64,000 nucleotides of DNA, taken from NCBI GenBank assembly GCA_026005135.1, contig BPKM01000002.1, positions 434,001 through 498,000 of the forward strand. The letters run 5' to 3'. Of this stretch, positions 36,739-45,675 are shown in pieces. This stretch comes from Leptospiraceae bacterium. Its GTDB lineage: Bacteria > Spirochaetota > Leptospiria > Leptospirales > Leptonemataceae. The translations under genes were made by a program, and so were the position numbers. The notes beneath the pieces were generated by a model. The model had not been told where the DNA came from, ran no database searches, and worked only from the letters and a program-made list of their open reading frames with translations. Positions within the stretch are counted from its first letter, which is position 1. Every line of letters begins with the position of its first letter.

Positions 36739-37244
36739 ATCTTATATTGGATTTGGTTTATAAAATTAATTATGTTATTATTCCATTCTTCGTTATTAAT
36801 CCAGATAATATAAATTACATAAAAAGTATTATTATAAAAAATCGAGCTTTTATAGATAAAGAAATCATCTTTTTTGCATAATATATAGGTATTTAACGCT
36901 GGATTTTGAATAGTATTTATTTGAATTTTTTTATAAGGGTGTTTACAAAGATAAAATTCCTTTTTCCAATCATTAAGAGAAATTTCTTTTCTATTTTCTA
37001 TGGCAGAAGTTCTTAGAAAAAATTTTTCTATACCTAAGTTTTTTCCTTCGTAATTCCAGAAAATTCCTTCTTTAAAGATTTTATATTGAAAGTCAAAAGG
37101 TAGTTGAATAATCCATTGAAAATAATTATCAATTTGCATTCGTAATAATTCATTTTTTTTAATAGTTTTATTATAGATATTTTGAGGAAATAAAAAAAAG
37201 CAAAATAAAAAATATATTATTAAACTATAATAATATTTCATCAA
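36723..37244 (-). CDS. hypothetical exported protein
   Basis: 173 residues. A signal peptide (YYYSLIIYFLFCFFLFPQN) precedes an aromatic-rich mature domain with three Cys. No family is recognised. It overlaps the preceding gene's 3' end by 20 bp and belongs to the same minus-strand cluster as the HEAT protein and response regulator. Confidence 0.6.
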   Translation of the reverse strand: MMKYYYSLIIYFLFCFFLFPQNIYNKTIKKNELLRMQIDNYFQWIIQLPFDFQYKIFKEGIFWNYEGKNLGIEKFFLRTSAIENRKEISLNDWKKEFYLCKHPYKKIQINTIQNPALNTYILCKKDDFFIYKSSIFYNNTFYVIYIIWINNEEWNNNIINFINQIQYKITELK

Positions 37245-37659
37245 TTACTAAGGGATAAGAATCTAAATATTGAAAAATAAAGATTAAATTATTTAAATCA
37301 TCATTTTTAAAAATCTGTTTTGTATCTTTCGAAAAGAATTGATGATTTTTCTTTATACCAACCCATTTTACCTTAATACGATAAGGTTGGCCAGAGATAA
37401 ATTTTAATTTTAATTTATCGTTTCTATCATCAAAACGATCTTCTTTAAATTGTACATAAATTTCTTTTCGCTCTTTATCGTAAAAAACAAGATATATATT
37501 TTCTACACGAGAAAATAAAAGTCGAAATTCCCATTCTTCTTTTTCTGCATTTATGATTTTATTGAAATCCAGATTATCTAAATAATTTTCGTAATATTGT
37601 TGGTTGAGAAAAATAATAGTAAGAAAAATGAATATTATTACTCTTTTAATTCGCCCCAT
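37225..37659 (-). CDS. hypothetical exported protein
   Basis: 144 residues with an N-terminal hydrophobic signal (VIIFIFLTIIFLNQQ). A beta-rich body follows (IYLVFYDKERKEIYVQFKED, KLKLKFISGQPYRIKVKWVG). It overlaps the stop region of the HEAT-repeat gene by 22 bp, implying translational coupling. The function is unknown. Confidence 0.6.
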   Translation of the reverse strand: MGRIKRVIIFIFLTIIFLNQQYYENYLDNLDFNKIINAEKEEWEFRLLFSRVENIYLVFYDKERKEIYVQFKEDRFDDRNDKLKLKFISGQPYRIKVKWVGIKKNHQFFSKDTKQIFKNDDLNNLIFIFQYLDSYPLVIDEILL

Positions 37660-38708
37660 TTTTTTAAAATCTCTTTTGCTTTATTTTTTACGGATTTACT
37701 GGGATCATACTTATATTTAATTTCTATCATCTCTTTATATTCTTTTAATTCTAAATCTTCTATATATTCTAATGCTTTTAAACGAACATTTGCATCATCA
37801 TCTAATGCCATTTGTTTTAATTCTTCTTTTATAGAATCATCTCCTAAGCGAATTAATGATAAAATAATATGTTGTTTTAATGGATTATATTTTACTCTTT
37901 CTTTTGGATTACTAATAGATAATATATCATTATAAATTTTTTTTAATTGATTTATAATTTCTTTTTTTTCGTTTTGTTTCCAGTTTTTTGCTAATTTTCC
38001 TATGGAATTTACTGCATAAGCTCTTAAATAAATATCTTCGTCATCTTTTTCTATAATTTCTTTTAGTATATCTTTAAATACCAGATTTTCTGATGCTCCT
38101 GCATATAATAATATCGTTCTTTTTATTTCCTGATGTGTATCTTCGCTTTTATATTTTTCTAATAGAATATCTGTTATTTCTTTTTGATTATATTTTAGAT
38201 TACCTAAGGTTCTTAATAAGGCATTGATAAAAATACCATTTTGACTAAAATCCGTTTTATTTAAAATCTCTACCATCTCTTTTTTTAAATCTTTTAATTG
38301 TAAATTTTCAATTCCCTTTAATGCCTGTAATTGTACTTTTTCTTCTTTAGAAAATAGATTTTTTTTATATGCTTCTATGCATTTTTTACAATCAGCCTTT
38401 TCTATTGCTATAAATTCTAATGCTTTTTCTTTTATAATAGGATCAGCATCATTTAAGGAAATTTCTGCCAGTAAATCATAAAATTTTTTTTTATCGTTTT
38501 CTGTGAATTTTTCTAAGCTTTTTATTGTATAAATTCTTTCTGTGGTGTTTAAATATTTAATTTTATTTACCAGTGTTGTAAATTCTTCTTCTGTTAGAAT
38601 TTTTTCTTTTTTTATATTTGTTTTTTGATTTTTTATATTTTGTATTTCTGAATAAATCGAATTTATAACAAAGATTAAGCATATAATTATTATTATATTA
38701 CGATTCAT
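37638..38708 (-). CDS. exported HEAT-repeat protein
   Basis: 356 residues. The signal peptide (MNRNIIIIICLIFVINSIYS) is followed by HEAT/PBS-lyase-type repeats such as DADPIIKEKALEFIAIEKA, EEKVQLQALKGIENLQ, EDIYLRAYAVNSIGKLAK and DDANVRLKALEYIEDLE. It is probably a periplasmic scaffold and is similar in style to the 6674-7924 protein. It overlaps the end of the response-regulator gene by 11 bp. Confidence 0.8.
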   Translation of the reverse strand: MNRNIIIIICLIFVINSIYSEIQNIKNQKTNIKKEKILTEEEFTTLVNKIKYLNTTERIYTIKSLEKFTENDKKKFYDLLAEISLNDADPIIKEKALEFIAIEKADCKKCIEAYKKNLFSKEEKVQLQALKGIENLQLKDLKKEMVEILNKTDFSQNGIFINALLRTLGNLKYNQKEITDILLEKYKSEDTHQEIKRTILLYAGASENLVFKDILKEIIEKDDEDIYLRAYAVNSIGKLAKNWKQNEKKEIINQLKKIYNDILSISNPKERVKYNPLKQHIILSLIRLGDDSIKEELKQMALDDDANVRLKALEYIEDLELKEYKEMIEIKYKYDPSKSVKNKAKEILKKWGELKE

Positions 38709-39189
38709 TTTCCTGTTTTTCTTTTAATAAGCTTTCGAGCTCTTTTACTTTTGCTTCTAATTGTTTTATTAATCGATGATTTTCAACATTTTCTTTATAT
38801 TTTTGTATTAGTCTTTCAATATGGGTATGTAGTTCTTTTATATCCCAGGGTTTTTCTACAAAATAATTCAATCCTCCTTTATTGATTGCATCTATTGTGT
38901 CCTGTAATCCAGCTTGTCCAGTTAATAAAATTTTGATTGTATCTGGACTGATTTGATTTACTTTTTCTAATAATTCATCACCTTTCATACCCGGCATTAC
39001 CTGATCAGTAATAACAACCTCTATAGAACCACCTTCCTGTAAAATATCTTGAATGATTTCTAAGGCTTCTTCCCCACTGGTCGCAATTTCTATTTCGTGG
39101 GTTTCTCCAAAATATTTTGTTAATTGCTCTTTTAGGGTAGAGACGACAGATTCTTCATCATCAACACAAATAATAAAACCTTTTTCCAT
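38698..39189 (-). CDS. single-domain response regulator with coiled-coil tail
   Basis: 163 residues. The receiver domain has the acidic pocket CVDDEESVV, the phosphoacceptor Asp in VVITDQVMPGMKGDELL, the conserved Thr in ILLTGQAG and Lys in FVEKPWD. A coiled coil (KELESLLKEKQ) ends the protein. There is no output domain and no kinase next to it. The DQVMPGMKG pattern is typical of receivers in RpfG-like and hybrid systems. It is first gene of the 36723-39189 cluster, just downstream of tRNA-Phe on the same strand. Confidence 0.9.
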   Translation of the reverse strand: MEKGFIICVDDEESVVSTLKEQLTKYFGETHEIEIATSGEEALEIIQDILQEGGSIEVVITDQVMPGMKGDELLEKVNQISPDTIKILLTGQAGLQDTIDAINKGGLNYFVEKPWDIKELHTHIERLIQKYKENVENHRLIKQLEAKVKELESLLKEKQENES

Positions 39190-39283
39190 ATTTCCATAAT
39201 TAAAAAGAAAAAATAAATTTCAAGAATTTTTGTTTTAATTTGAACAAAATAAATCAGAATGTTTATATTTGAGGATTAAGAAT

Positions 39284-39356
39284 TGCCCAGGGGCGGAATC
39301 GAACCACCGACACGTGGATTTTCAGTCCACTGCTCTACCGACTGAGCTACCTGGGC
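39284..39356 (-). tRNA. tRNA-Phe (anticodon GAA)
   Basis: Minus-strand cloverleaf. The acceptor is GCCCAGG/CCTGGGC, the anticodon stem GTGGA/TCCAC has loop CTGAAAA (GAA), and the T-arm is GGTGGTTCGATTCCGCC. The discriminator is A at 39284 and CCA is not encoded. The length is 73 nt. Confidence 0.95.
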
Positions 39357-39428
39357 TACCTTTTAGATAAAAACCAGTTATTTATTTTCTTTATTTCCGT
39401 CAATACAAATTCATTTTCCTGATAAAAT

Positions 39429-40886
39429 TTATCGTAAGTTATTTTTTGGTGAAAGGTTTACCTTAAAATTTCCATTTTCTATAGTTTTTACAAAAATCTC
39501 CCACTCTTCTTCGAATTTTTTAAGATCATCATAATTTTTAAGATAACCTTTTTTAGAGTTAGAGTCTATATGTACGACACAATTACGAAAATTTTTTAAA
39601 TGTAAAATTTTTTTCTTTATTTTTTCATTAGCTAAATAATATATAAGGTTATAATAGTTTTCATTAAATATAGTTGAATTTATACTTTTTTTATAACATT
39701 CACTTTTGATTTTTTCCATAGCAGATTCGAACAATAAGATAATTGCCATTTGATAATTTTTATGTTGTTTTGATAATTTTGCTTTTTCTAATAAGATTTT
39801 CCATGGTTCATTTCGTTTATTTGAATTTTTAATATTTTCTAATGTTATTTTAAGTCCATTGTTATTATTTTCATATATATCAGTAATGATTTTATTTTCT
39901 TTATATTCGCTTTTTAAATCTAATTTATTTATTAAGTCAATTTCTTTACTATTTAAAGAAAAGATATTCATTTCGTATTTATAATGTATATCTTCAAGAT
40001 AATCATCATTAGCATCTATCTTACAAATTTTTTTTAATATTTCTGGAAAGTATCCATATTCCTTATATATGGAATAACCATTATAAAGATCCACCATTAA
40101 TTGTGGAACTTCACTTACTATAACAGGCGTAAAATTTTGATTATTTCCAAGTTCAAAAGCACCATAATAAAATTTAATATTAAATTCTATATTTTGAATC
40201 AAAGAAATAGGAAATATAGCAAAAGACAATAATATAGGAATAATTCTATAACTATGTGTTATATCAATATGAAGATTAACAAGTAATTTTTCCTTTGAAT
40301 CATCTTTTTTATAATTATTAATAATTGTTTTTATTTTTTCGTATAACTCTGAAATTATCTTATGTTCAAGAGAATTATTCCATTTATTATCTTTTATATC
40401 TATAAGAGCTAAAAATAATTTATTTTCTAAAAACTCATTTAAATTTTTTTCCCATTTTTCTAATAAATCTTTATTAATTTCTTGCTTTTCTGATTTTTCT
40501 TTAATTTCTTCATAGCAAGATAAAATTTCTTCTTTTGTTGTATTTAATTTATTTTTTGCTATTTTGAATATTTTAGTAAAAAAATCTTCTATAAAATTAG
40601 TTTTTATAATTTGTTCTGGATTATATTTTTTTGAAAATTGAATTAATTCAGACCAGGAAGAACCATTTGTTCCAAAAATTATGGTATATAAATCCTTAGT
40701 ATTTAAGGAATCATATAAATACCTATAAAGAGAAATCGTAAAAAATGTATGAGAATATTCCCGTTGATCTGGAAAGCGATAGGTTGTAAATTCATATCCT
40801 TTATTTTGATTATTCTGACTTTTCTTCCCTCTACCAATAGTTCCAATGATAATATGAATTTGTTTTTTATTTGTATTTTTTCCCAT
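39429..40886 (-). CDS. CARF-HEPN CRISPR ancillary ribonuclease (TM1812/Csx1-type)
   Basis: 485 residues. The N-terminal CARF Rossmann domain shows HIIIGTIGRG, YRFPD, YTIIFGTNGSSWSEL (about 67-81) and LHIDITHSYRIIPILLSFA (about 205-223). These are the ligand-binding motifs of TM1812 proteins. The C-terminal helical HEPN domain carries the RNase motif RNCVVH (Arg434, His439). Such enzymes are switched on by cyclic oligoadenylate from type III Cas10 and cleave RNA during infection. No cas10 or other cas gene lies nearby in the window; a CRISPR array begins 2.6 kb away. No ribosome-binding site is present, and the promoter places the start of transcription at or next to the ATG, so the mRNA may be leaderless. 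Confidence 0.85.
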   Translation of the reverse strand: MGKNTNKKQIHIIIGTIGRGKKSQNNQNKGYEFTTYRFPDQREYSHTFFTISLYRYLYDSLNTKDLYTIIFGTNGSSWSELIQFSKKYNPEQIIKTNFIEDFFTKIFKIAKNKLNTTKEEILSCYEEIKEKSEKQEINKDLLEKWEKNLNEFLENKLFLALIDIKDNKWNNSLEHKIISELYEKIKTIINNYKKDDSKEKLLVNLHIDITHSYRIIPILLSFAIFPISLIQNIEFNIKFYYGAFELGNNQNFTPVIVSEVPQLMVDLYNGYSIYKEYGYFPEILKKICKIDANDDYLEDIHYKYEMNIFSLNSKEIDLINKLDLKSEYKENKIITDIYENNNNGLKITLENIKNSNKRNEPWKILLEKAKLSKQHKNYQMAIILLFESAMEKIKSECYKKSINSTIFNENYYNLIYYLANEKIKKKILHLKNFRNCVVHIDSNSKKGYLKNYDDLKKFEEEWEIFVKTIENGNFKVNLSPKNNLR

Positions 40887-40894
40887 AGGATAAT

Positions 40895-40979
40895 AATTTA
40901 TAAGAATTTATATCATTTGTCAAATATATTCTTTATTATTGTTTTATTTGTTTGACAAAATAAAAAATCATTTTAAAAT
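40895..40979. promoter_or_regulatory. divergent promoters of the CARF-HEPN and channel genes
   Basis: Minus strand: TTGACA (40918-40923), 17-nt spacer, TAAATT (40895-40900), only 8 nt from the CARF start codon. Plus strand: TTGACA (40952-40957), 16-nt spacer, TAAAAT (40974-40979), 14 nt before the channel ATG. The two -35 boxes form an inverted pair (TTTGTCAAA and TTTGACAAA) 29 nt apart. Confidence 0.6.
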
Positions 40980-40993
40980 AAAATCATAAAGAT

Positions 40994-42067
40994 ATGAAGT
41001 CTTTTAAAATATATTTTATATTGATGATGATATTGATTCTGAGCATCGATGGTAAAGAAATTTATAAAATAGGATTAGGCGGATCTGTACCATTTTTGAT
41101 AAACGAAAATAATCCCAAAGGTGTGATAATTGATATATGGCAGGAAATGAAATATATTTTAATCAGAGAAAATCCCAATTTAATTTTTGAAGAAATTTAC
41201 TATAATAATATTAAAAATTTTTTAGATGATTTAAATCAGCAAAAAATTGATTTTGCTTGTGGTTCTATTTCTGTTACTACGGAACGTTTTGATCAATTTG
41301 AATTTTCTTATCCTATTTACGAAGCACGCTTAGGTATTGTATCTCCTGTTAGCCAATTTCAGATTTTAAATTTTATCAAAATATTTAATAAAAATGTATT
41401 ATTTGTTCCTTTTATATTTTTCTTATTATTGGTTTTAATAGGAACTATTTTATGGAAATACGAAAAAGAAAAAAATCCAGATTTTCAAAAAGAGCCTATA
41501 AAATCCATTGGTAATGGTATATGGTTAGCAATTGTAACATTTACAACAGTTGTATATGGAGATTTAGCACCTAAAACATTAAAAGGCAGAATCTTATTAT
41601 CCTTATGGATGATTTTAGCAATGGTTTTCGCATCATCTTTAACAGCAAGTATTGCCAGTGCATTAACATTACTTCAATTAACTTCCCCAAAGGTAGAATC
41701 TGTAAATGATTTATATAATAAAAGAGTTTTAACTATTAAAGGAAGTTCTTCTGAAGTTTTTATTAAGAATTATACAAATCGCCTATTTTATAAAAATCAG
41801 CTTAAAGAAGCATTGGAAGAATTAGATCAAAAACCCCATCTCTACGATGCATTTGTATATGATTATCCTATATTGAAATATAATATAAAAATCAATCAAT
41901 ATTCCAATCTAAAATTAATTCCAGTGCCAGAATTTTCGGAATATTATGCCTGTGCATTTAAAAAATCAAATTATAATAAATTTTTACCCAAAATCAATAA
42001 ATCTATTCTAATACTAAAAGAAAATAAAACTATAACTAAAATTTACAAAAAATGGAACATAGAATAA
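40994..42067 (+). CDS. prokaryotic ionotropic-glutamate-receptor-like potassium channel (GluR0 type)
   Basis: 357 residues. After a signal peptide (to about residue 20), the two-lobed SBP_bac_3 ligand domain is split in the iGluR way. The S1 lobe (about 22-130) contains DFACGSISVTTERFDQFEFS, and the S2 lobe is about 232-357. Between them lie M1 (134-154), a re-entrant pore with TFTTVVYGDLAPKT (183-195), and M3 with SSLTASIASALTLLQL (214-229), reminiscent of the SYTANLAAF gate motif. The filter TVVYGD resembles the potassium signature TVGYGD with Val for the first Gly. It should open on binding an amino acid in the periplasm. It is divergent from the CARF-HEPN gene. Confidence 0.88.
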   Translation: MKSFKIYFILMMILILSIDGKEIYKIGLGGSVPFLINENNPKGVIIDIWQEMKYILIRENPNLIFEEIYYNNIKNFLDDLNQQKIDFACGSISVTTERFDQFEFSYPIYEARLGIVSPVSQFQILNFIKIFNKNVLFVPFIFFLLLVLIGTILWKYEKEKNPDFQKEPIKSIGNGIWLAIVTFTTVVYGDLAPKTLKGRILLSLWMILAMVFASSLTASIASALTLLQLTSPKVESVNDLYNKRVLTIKGSSSEVFIKNYTNRLFYKNQLKEALEELDQKPHLYDAFVYDYPILKYNIKINQYSNLKLIPVPEFSEYYACAFKKSNYNKFLPKINKSILILKENKTITKIYKKWNIE

Positions 42068-42179
42068 CAAATCTTAATTTTATAAGAATCTTTCTTTGTT
42101 AAGAAAATTAAAAAACAATAAACACAAAAAGATAATGCAAGGAAGGTTTTTAATGTAATACTATATTTATTTCTTTTAA

Positions 42180-42817
42180 CTAAATAATTTTATATTTTTT
42201 TAATTCTTTTTTTGATAATCCTGTGACTTTTAATATTACTTCTACTGATATTCCTTCGTCTTGCATTTTTTTGCAATCTCTATTTTACTTTTTTCTAATC
42301 CTTCTTTTATTCTTTCTTCTTTTGCTTCTTCAACCTTTTATTCCTTTACTATGGGTGCTACCAAATCTGTTATGTTTGCTTGATATACCTTTAGCATTTT
42401 TAATTCCTCTGGTAATTCTTGTTCAAAACTACTATATCTAATATAATCACGCTTATTATAAAAAATCAAACCATTTTTTCGATGGATATTTTATCTCTTT
42501 TAATTTTTCGTATTCCGAAAATAAATATTCTGTTTCTATATTATATTCTTAAATTCATTAATCTCTACAAAATATATATAAAATGTATTTACATTAAATT
42601 TCCAAATTCCTCCCTTAATTTGAACTAAATCTCTTTGTATTTTCTGTAATAACCTTACTGCTAATTTAGGGGTTATCATTGTTATAATTGTATTATTTAA
42701 ATTCGCTTTCTTTTCCATATTACAAAAACCATGTAAATAGATAAATAAATCTCTAAAATCTTCTATCGTTGCTTTATCTTTCTCCGTGGTTAAAAAAAAT
42801 TTAACCACAGAGGGCAC
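42180..42817 (-). pseudogene. decayed Rpn/PD-(D/E)XK-type transposase-nuclease gene
   Basis: Successive frames on the minus strand read DKATIEDFRDLFIYLHGFCN, ITPKLAVRLLQKIQRDLVQI, IETEYLFSEYEKLKEIKY, YNKRDYIRYSSFEQELPEEL, KMLKVYQANITDLVAP and EEGLEKSK-like coil. They end with MQDEGISVEVILKVTGLSKK, the usual tail of Rpn (recombination-promoting nuclease, PDDEXK_2) proteins. At least three frame changes and one in-frame TAA separate the pieces. The 5' end runs into a repeat element (42782 onward). This is a genuinely degraded gene. Confidence 0.55.
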
Positions 42818-42903
42818 GAAGATTCACAGAGGGTTTGTAAGTTTTAGAAACCTTCTTGCTTACTTCTCCTCCGTACGTCTCAGTATCTCTCTCTGTGGTT
42901 AAA
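42782..42903. repeat. palindromic repeat element (CTCTGTGGTTAAA type)
   Basis: CTCCGTGGTTAAA (42782-42794) and TTTAACCACAGAG (42800-42812) form a strong hairpin. CTCTGTGGTTAAA recurs in direct orientation at 42891-42903, bracketing a 120-bp unit with GGCACGAAGATTCACAGAGG inside. The words are those of a dispersed repeat that I recall from many environmental genomes. It is not made of this genome's usual AT-rich composition. Confidence 0.5.
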
Positions 42904-43451
42904 ATAACAAACCATTTAGCACATATAGAGAGGAATGAAGATTTTTGTCTTAATTTTTGAATTTATAAGCAAAAAAACCTTATTGCTATGTATTACATAC
43001 TAAAAATGTCGTGAAACAAACCAATTTTACGCGAAATCATACACTATACATAAATTAAGCATTTTTGTTTTTTTTTAATTTATTAAAAAACCCCTATAAA
43101 ATTGGCAATTTTTGTATTTATTATTATATACTATTTATAAAATTTTTCTATTAAAATGCAGTCGATCCCCCCTCTAAAATAACAAAAATTCCACTATACG
43201 TGTATATAGTAATTTTATTTTTTTGGGCTATTTCTTAAAAACCCCTAAAAAATAAGGATTTTTTGCATTTAATAGTATAAATATTTTATAAATTTTTTCT
43301 GAAAAAAATTCGTCGATCCCCCGTATTTTTTTGGGTTTTTGGGATTGACAGCAAATTTTAAAGAAATATTATGTAATTTGTTTAAGGATAGAGTTAAAAA
43401 ACCCCTGAAAAATAGGGTTTTTTAATTTAGTTCTTTAACATCTTAATTGTG
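42904..43451 (+). other. CRISPR leader region with three approximate 155-bp repeats
   Basis: An AAAAACCCCT motif starts at about 43085, 43237 and 43396. The first two units each continue through a T/A-rich stretch to GTCGATCCCCC (43162 and 43311). The third unit is the AACCC/GGGTT hairpin (43395-43424 region) close to the first CRISPR repeat. No open frames are present. 42904-43084 shows only AT-rich sequence. Confidence 0.55.
43345..43372 (+). promoter_or_regulatory. probable CRISPR leader promoter
   Basis: TTGACA (43345-43350), 16-nt spacer, TATTAT (43367-43372), about 80 nt before the first repeat and directed into the array. Confidence 0.65.
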
Positions 43452-44509
43452 GTTTTTAGCGTACCTATAAGGAATGGAAACTCCTTTCGGTACTTTTCTT
43501 TTAGCTTCTCAAGAAGAGAGTTTTTAGCGTACCTATAAGGAATGGAAACCTGAAACTAGAGCTTTAGTAGTTCATTATACAGGAGGAGTTTTTAGCGTAC
43601 CTATAAGGAATGGAAATTGTTCCCTTAGAAGAAGGATTCGGTCCGGGTCAATCTGTTTTTAGCGTACCTATAAGGAATGGAAACCTATACTAAATAGTCT
43701 TTTAAGAATTCTAATCTTTCTAGTTTTTAGCGTACCTATAAGGAATGGAAACGCCGTTTGGCCGAGTTGCCAGAGTATTCTTGCTCCATGCCAGATTGGA
43801 TCGGATGGAGCAATAGATAATATTCTGTATGGTTTTTAGCGTACCTATAAGGAATGGAAACCCTAAAACTCTTTACATGCCTACGAAACTCGCTGATTTA
43901 AGTTTTTAGCGTACCTATAAGGAATGGAAACATAGAGTCTTTTAGATTTAGAAGTTTCCAGTATAAAGTTTTTAGCGTACCTATAAGGAATGGAAACTAT
44001 GTATCTTTATTAGTAGATTTTATCCATAAGTATAGTTTTTAGCGTACCTATAAGGAATGGAAACAAATATAAATTTTGTCTTCTTTAATGTAATAATGAA
44101 TGTTTTTAGCGTACCTATAAGGAATGGAAACAAATGTATTGGAAACAAACTACTCATCAAACAAGCATCGTTTTTAGCGTACCTATAAGGAATGGAAACC
44201 AATAAGGTAGATAGAATTTTAGACCTTCTTTTAAAAAGTTTTTAGCGTACCTATAAGGAATGGAAACTGGGTAGAAGATCCATCAGAAGAATATTAAGAA
44301 ATAAGTTTTTAGCGTACCTATAAGGAATGGAAACTATTTACTTTTGATATAAGATTAGATTATTTTAGAATGGTTTTTAGCGTACCTATAAGGAATGGAA
44401 ACCATAGAAGCTCGGCTCCGAACCATACTGGTTGATTAGAGGGTTTTTAGCGTACCTATAAGGAATGGAAACAAATATAAATTTTGTCTTCTTTAATGTA
44501 ATAATGAAT
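43452..44509 (+). CRISPR. CRISPR array: 15 direct repeats of 30 bp, 15 spacers, distal end interrupted
   Basis: Repeats start at 43452, 43520, 43588, 43655, 43723, 43832, 43902, 43968, 44035, 44102, 44170, 44238, 44305, 44373 and 44443. Each begins GTTTTTAGCGTACCTATAAG and ends GAATGGAAAC. Only the repeat at 43588 differs, with final T for C. Spacers are 36-40 bp except one of 79 bp (43753-43831). The spacer after the last repeat (44473-44509) is identical to the ninth spacer (44065-44101). It is followed by a single G of the next repeat and then an IS30-family element. The repeat with its GAAAC end resembles type I-B and type III repeats processed by Cas6. The leader lies on the left. No adjacent cas genes are present. 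Confidence 0.97.
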
Positions 44510-44510
44510 G

Positions 44511-45675
44511 TCCCCAATTGTAAAAGGAAGTGCAACGGAATTTTTAGTTTTTTTATTAAGAAAGTTTAGAAAAAATGTTCATAGTGATTCCCCAAGAATA
44601 TGGGATAAGGAGGAGAACCACCATGAACACCCCTAAAACTTATACCCATCTTAAAATAGATGAAAGAGCTGTCATTCAATTTTTGTATGAGGAAGGTCAT
44701 AGCATAAGAAAAATTGCAAAGTATTTAAATAGAGCACCTTCTACCATTAGTAGAGAATTAAAGCGAAATTCATATACTGAAAATCATAAGATAATTTATT
44801 CTGCCCGAAAGGCACAGGCTTGGTATAAAATACGAAAGACAAGAAGATATTTAAGATATTTGAATCATACAAGACTTTGGATTTTTATTTTTTATGCTTT
44901 GATTTTTTTACAATATTCACCAGAACAGATTGCTGGTAGATTACGAATGTTATATCCTAAAAATAAAAAACTTCATATATCATTCAAAACTATTTATAAT
45001 TATATTTATTTTTATCAGAGAGTAATGGGATGGAATCTCGTTCAATATTTGCGAAGAGGAGGAAAAAAATATCGAAAAAACTGGCGGAAAATAAGGAAAA
45101 ATAGAGATAATTTAGACATTTGGACAATACAACAAAGACCAGAAATTCAAACGATGGGACATTGGGAAGGAGATACCATAGAAGGGAAAAAAGGTTCTGG
45201 CTATGTATTTACTTTTGTTGAAAAATTGAGTCGTTATACTATAATGCTTTATGTATCATCAAAAAAGCTTAAAGAAACAAAAGAAAAAGTTTTGCGAAAA
45301 TTTAATTCTATTCCAAAAGAAAAACTTTTAAGTATTACTTATGATAATGGAATAGAAATGCTACATAATGGTTTATATAAAATCATTCAGGAAATCAAAA
45401 ATATCAGAGTTTATTTTACTGACCCCGGAAAACCCTATCAAAGAGGTTTAAATGAGAATACCAATGGATTAATTAGACAATATTTACCCAAAGGGATAGA
45501 TTTTAGAAAAACTGAAAATTTAGACAAAATTATACAAGATGTAGAAATAAAATTAAATCATCGTGCAAGAAAATGCTTGCAATACTATACACCTCATGAA
45601 ATATTCTTTTCTGTGAAACCAAAGCTATTCCCCATTAAGGTGTTGCACTTGAATTACAATGCGCCAATGATTATA
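44511..45675 (+). mobile_element. IS30-family insertion sequence
   Basis: Imperfect terminal inverted repeats surround the transposase. The left is AATTGTAAAAGGAAGTGCAAC (44516-44536, first 20 nt decisive) and the right is the inverse of ATTGTAATTCAAGTGCAAC (about 45642-45662). The right repeat overlaps the transposase 3' end, as in several IS30 members. The left end abuts the first base of a CRISPR repeat. On the right no repeat remainder or array continuation is found, so one flank has been lost or rearranged and no target duplication is visible. Exact ends are uncertain by several bases. Confidence 0.75.

Noticed and set aside
44020-44202. Minus-strand frame with repeated MVSIPYRYAK-type segments
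   Set aside because: It is a translation of CRISPR repeats and spacers; the periodic peptide is the repeat unit itself.
43452-44509. Self-targeting spacers against genes in this window
   Set aside because: By eye only chance matches of about 11 nt were found (for example GTTGCCAGAGT near 52840); too short to mean targeting.
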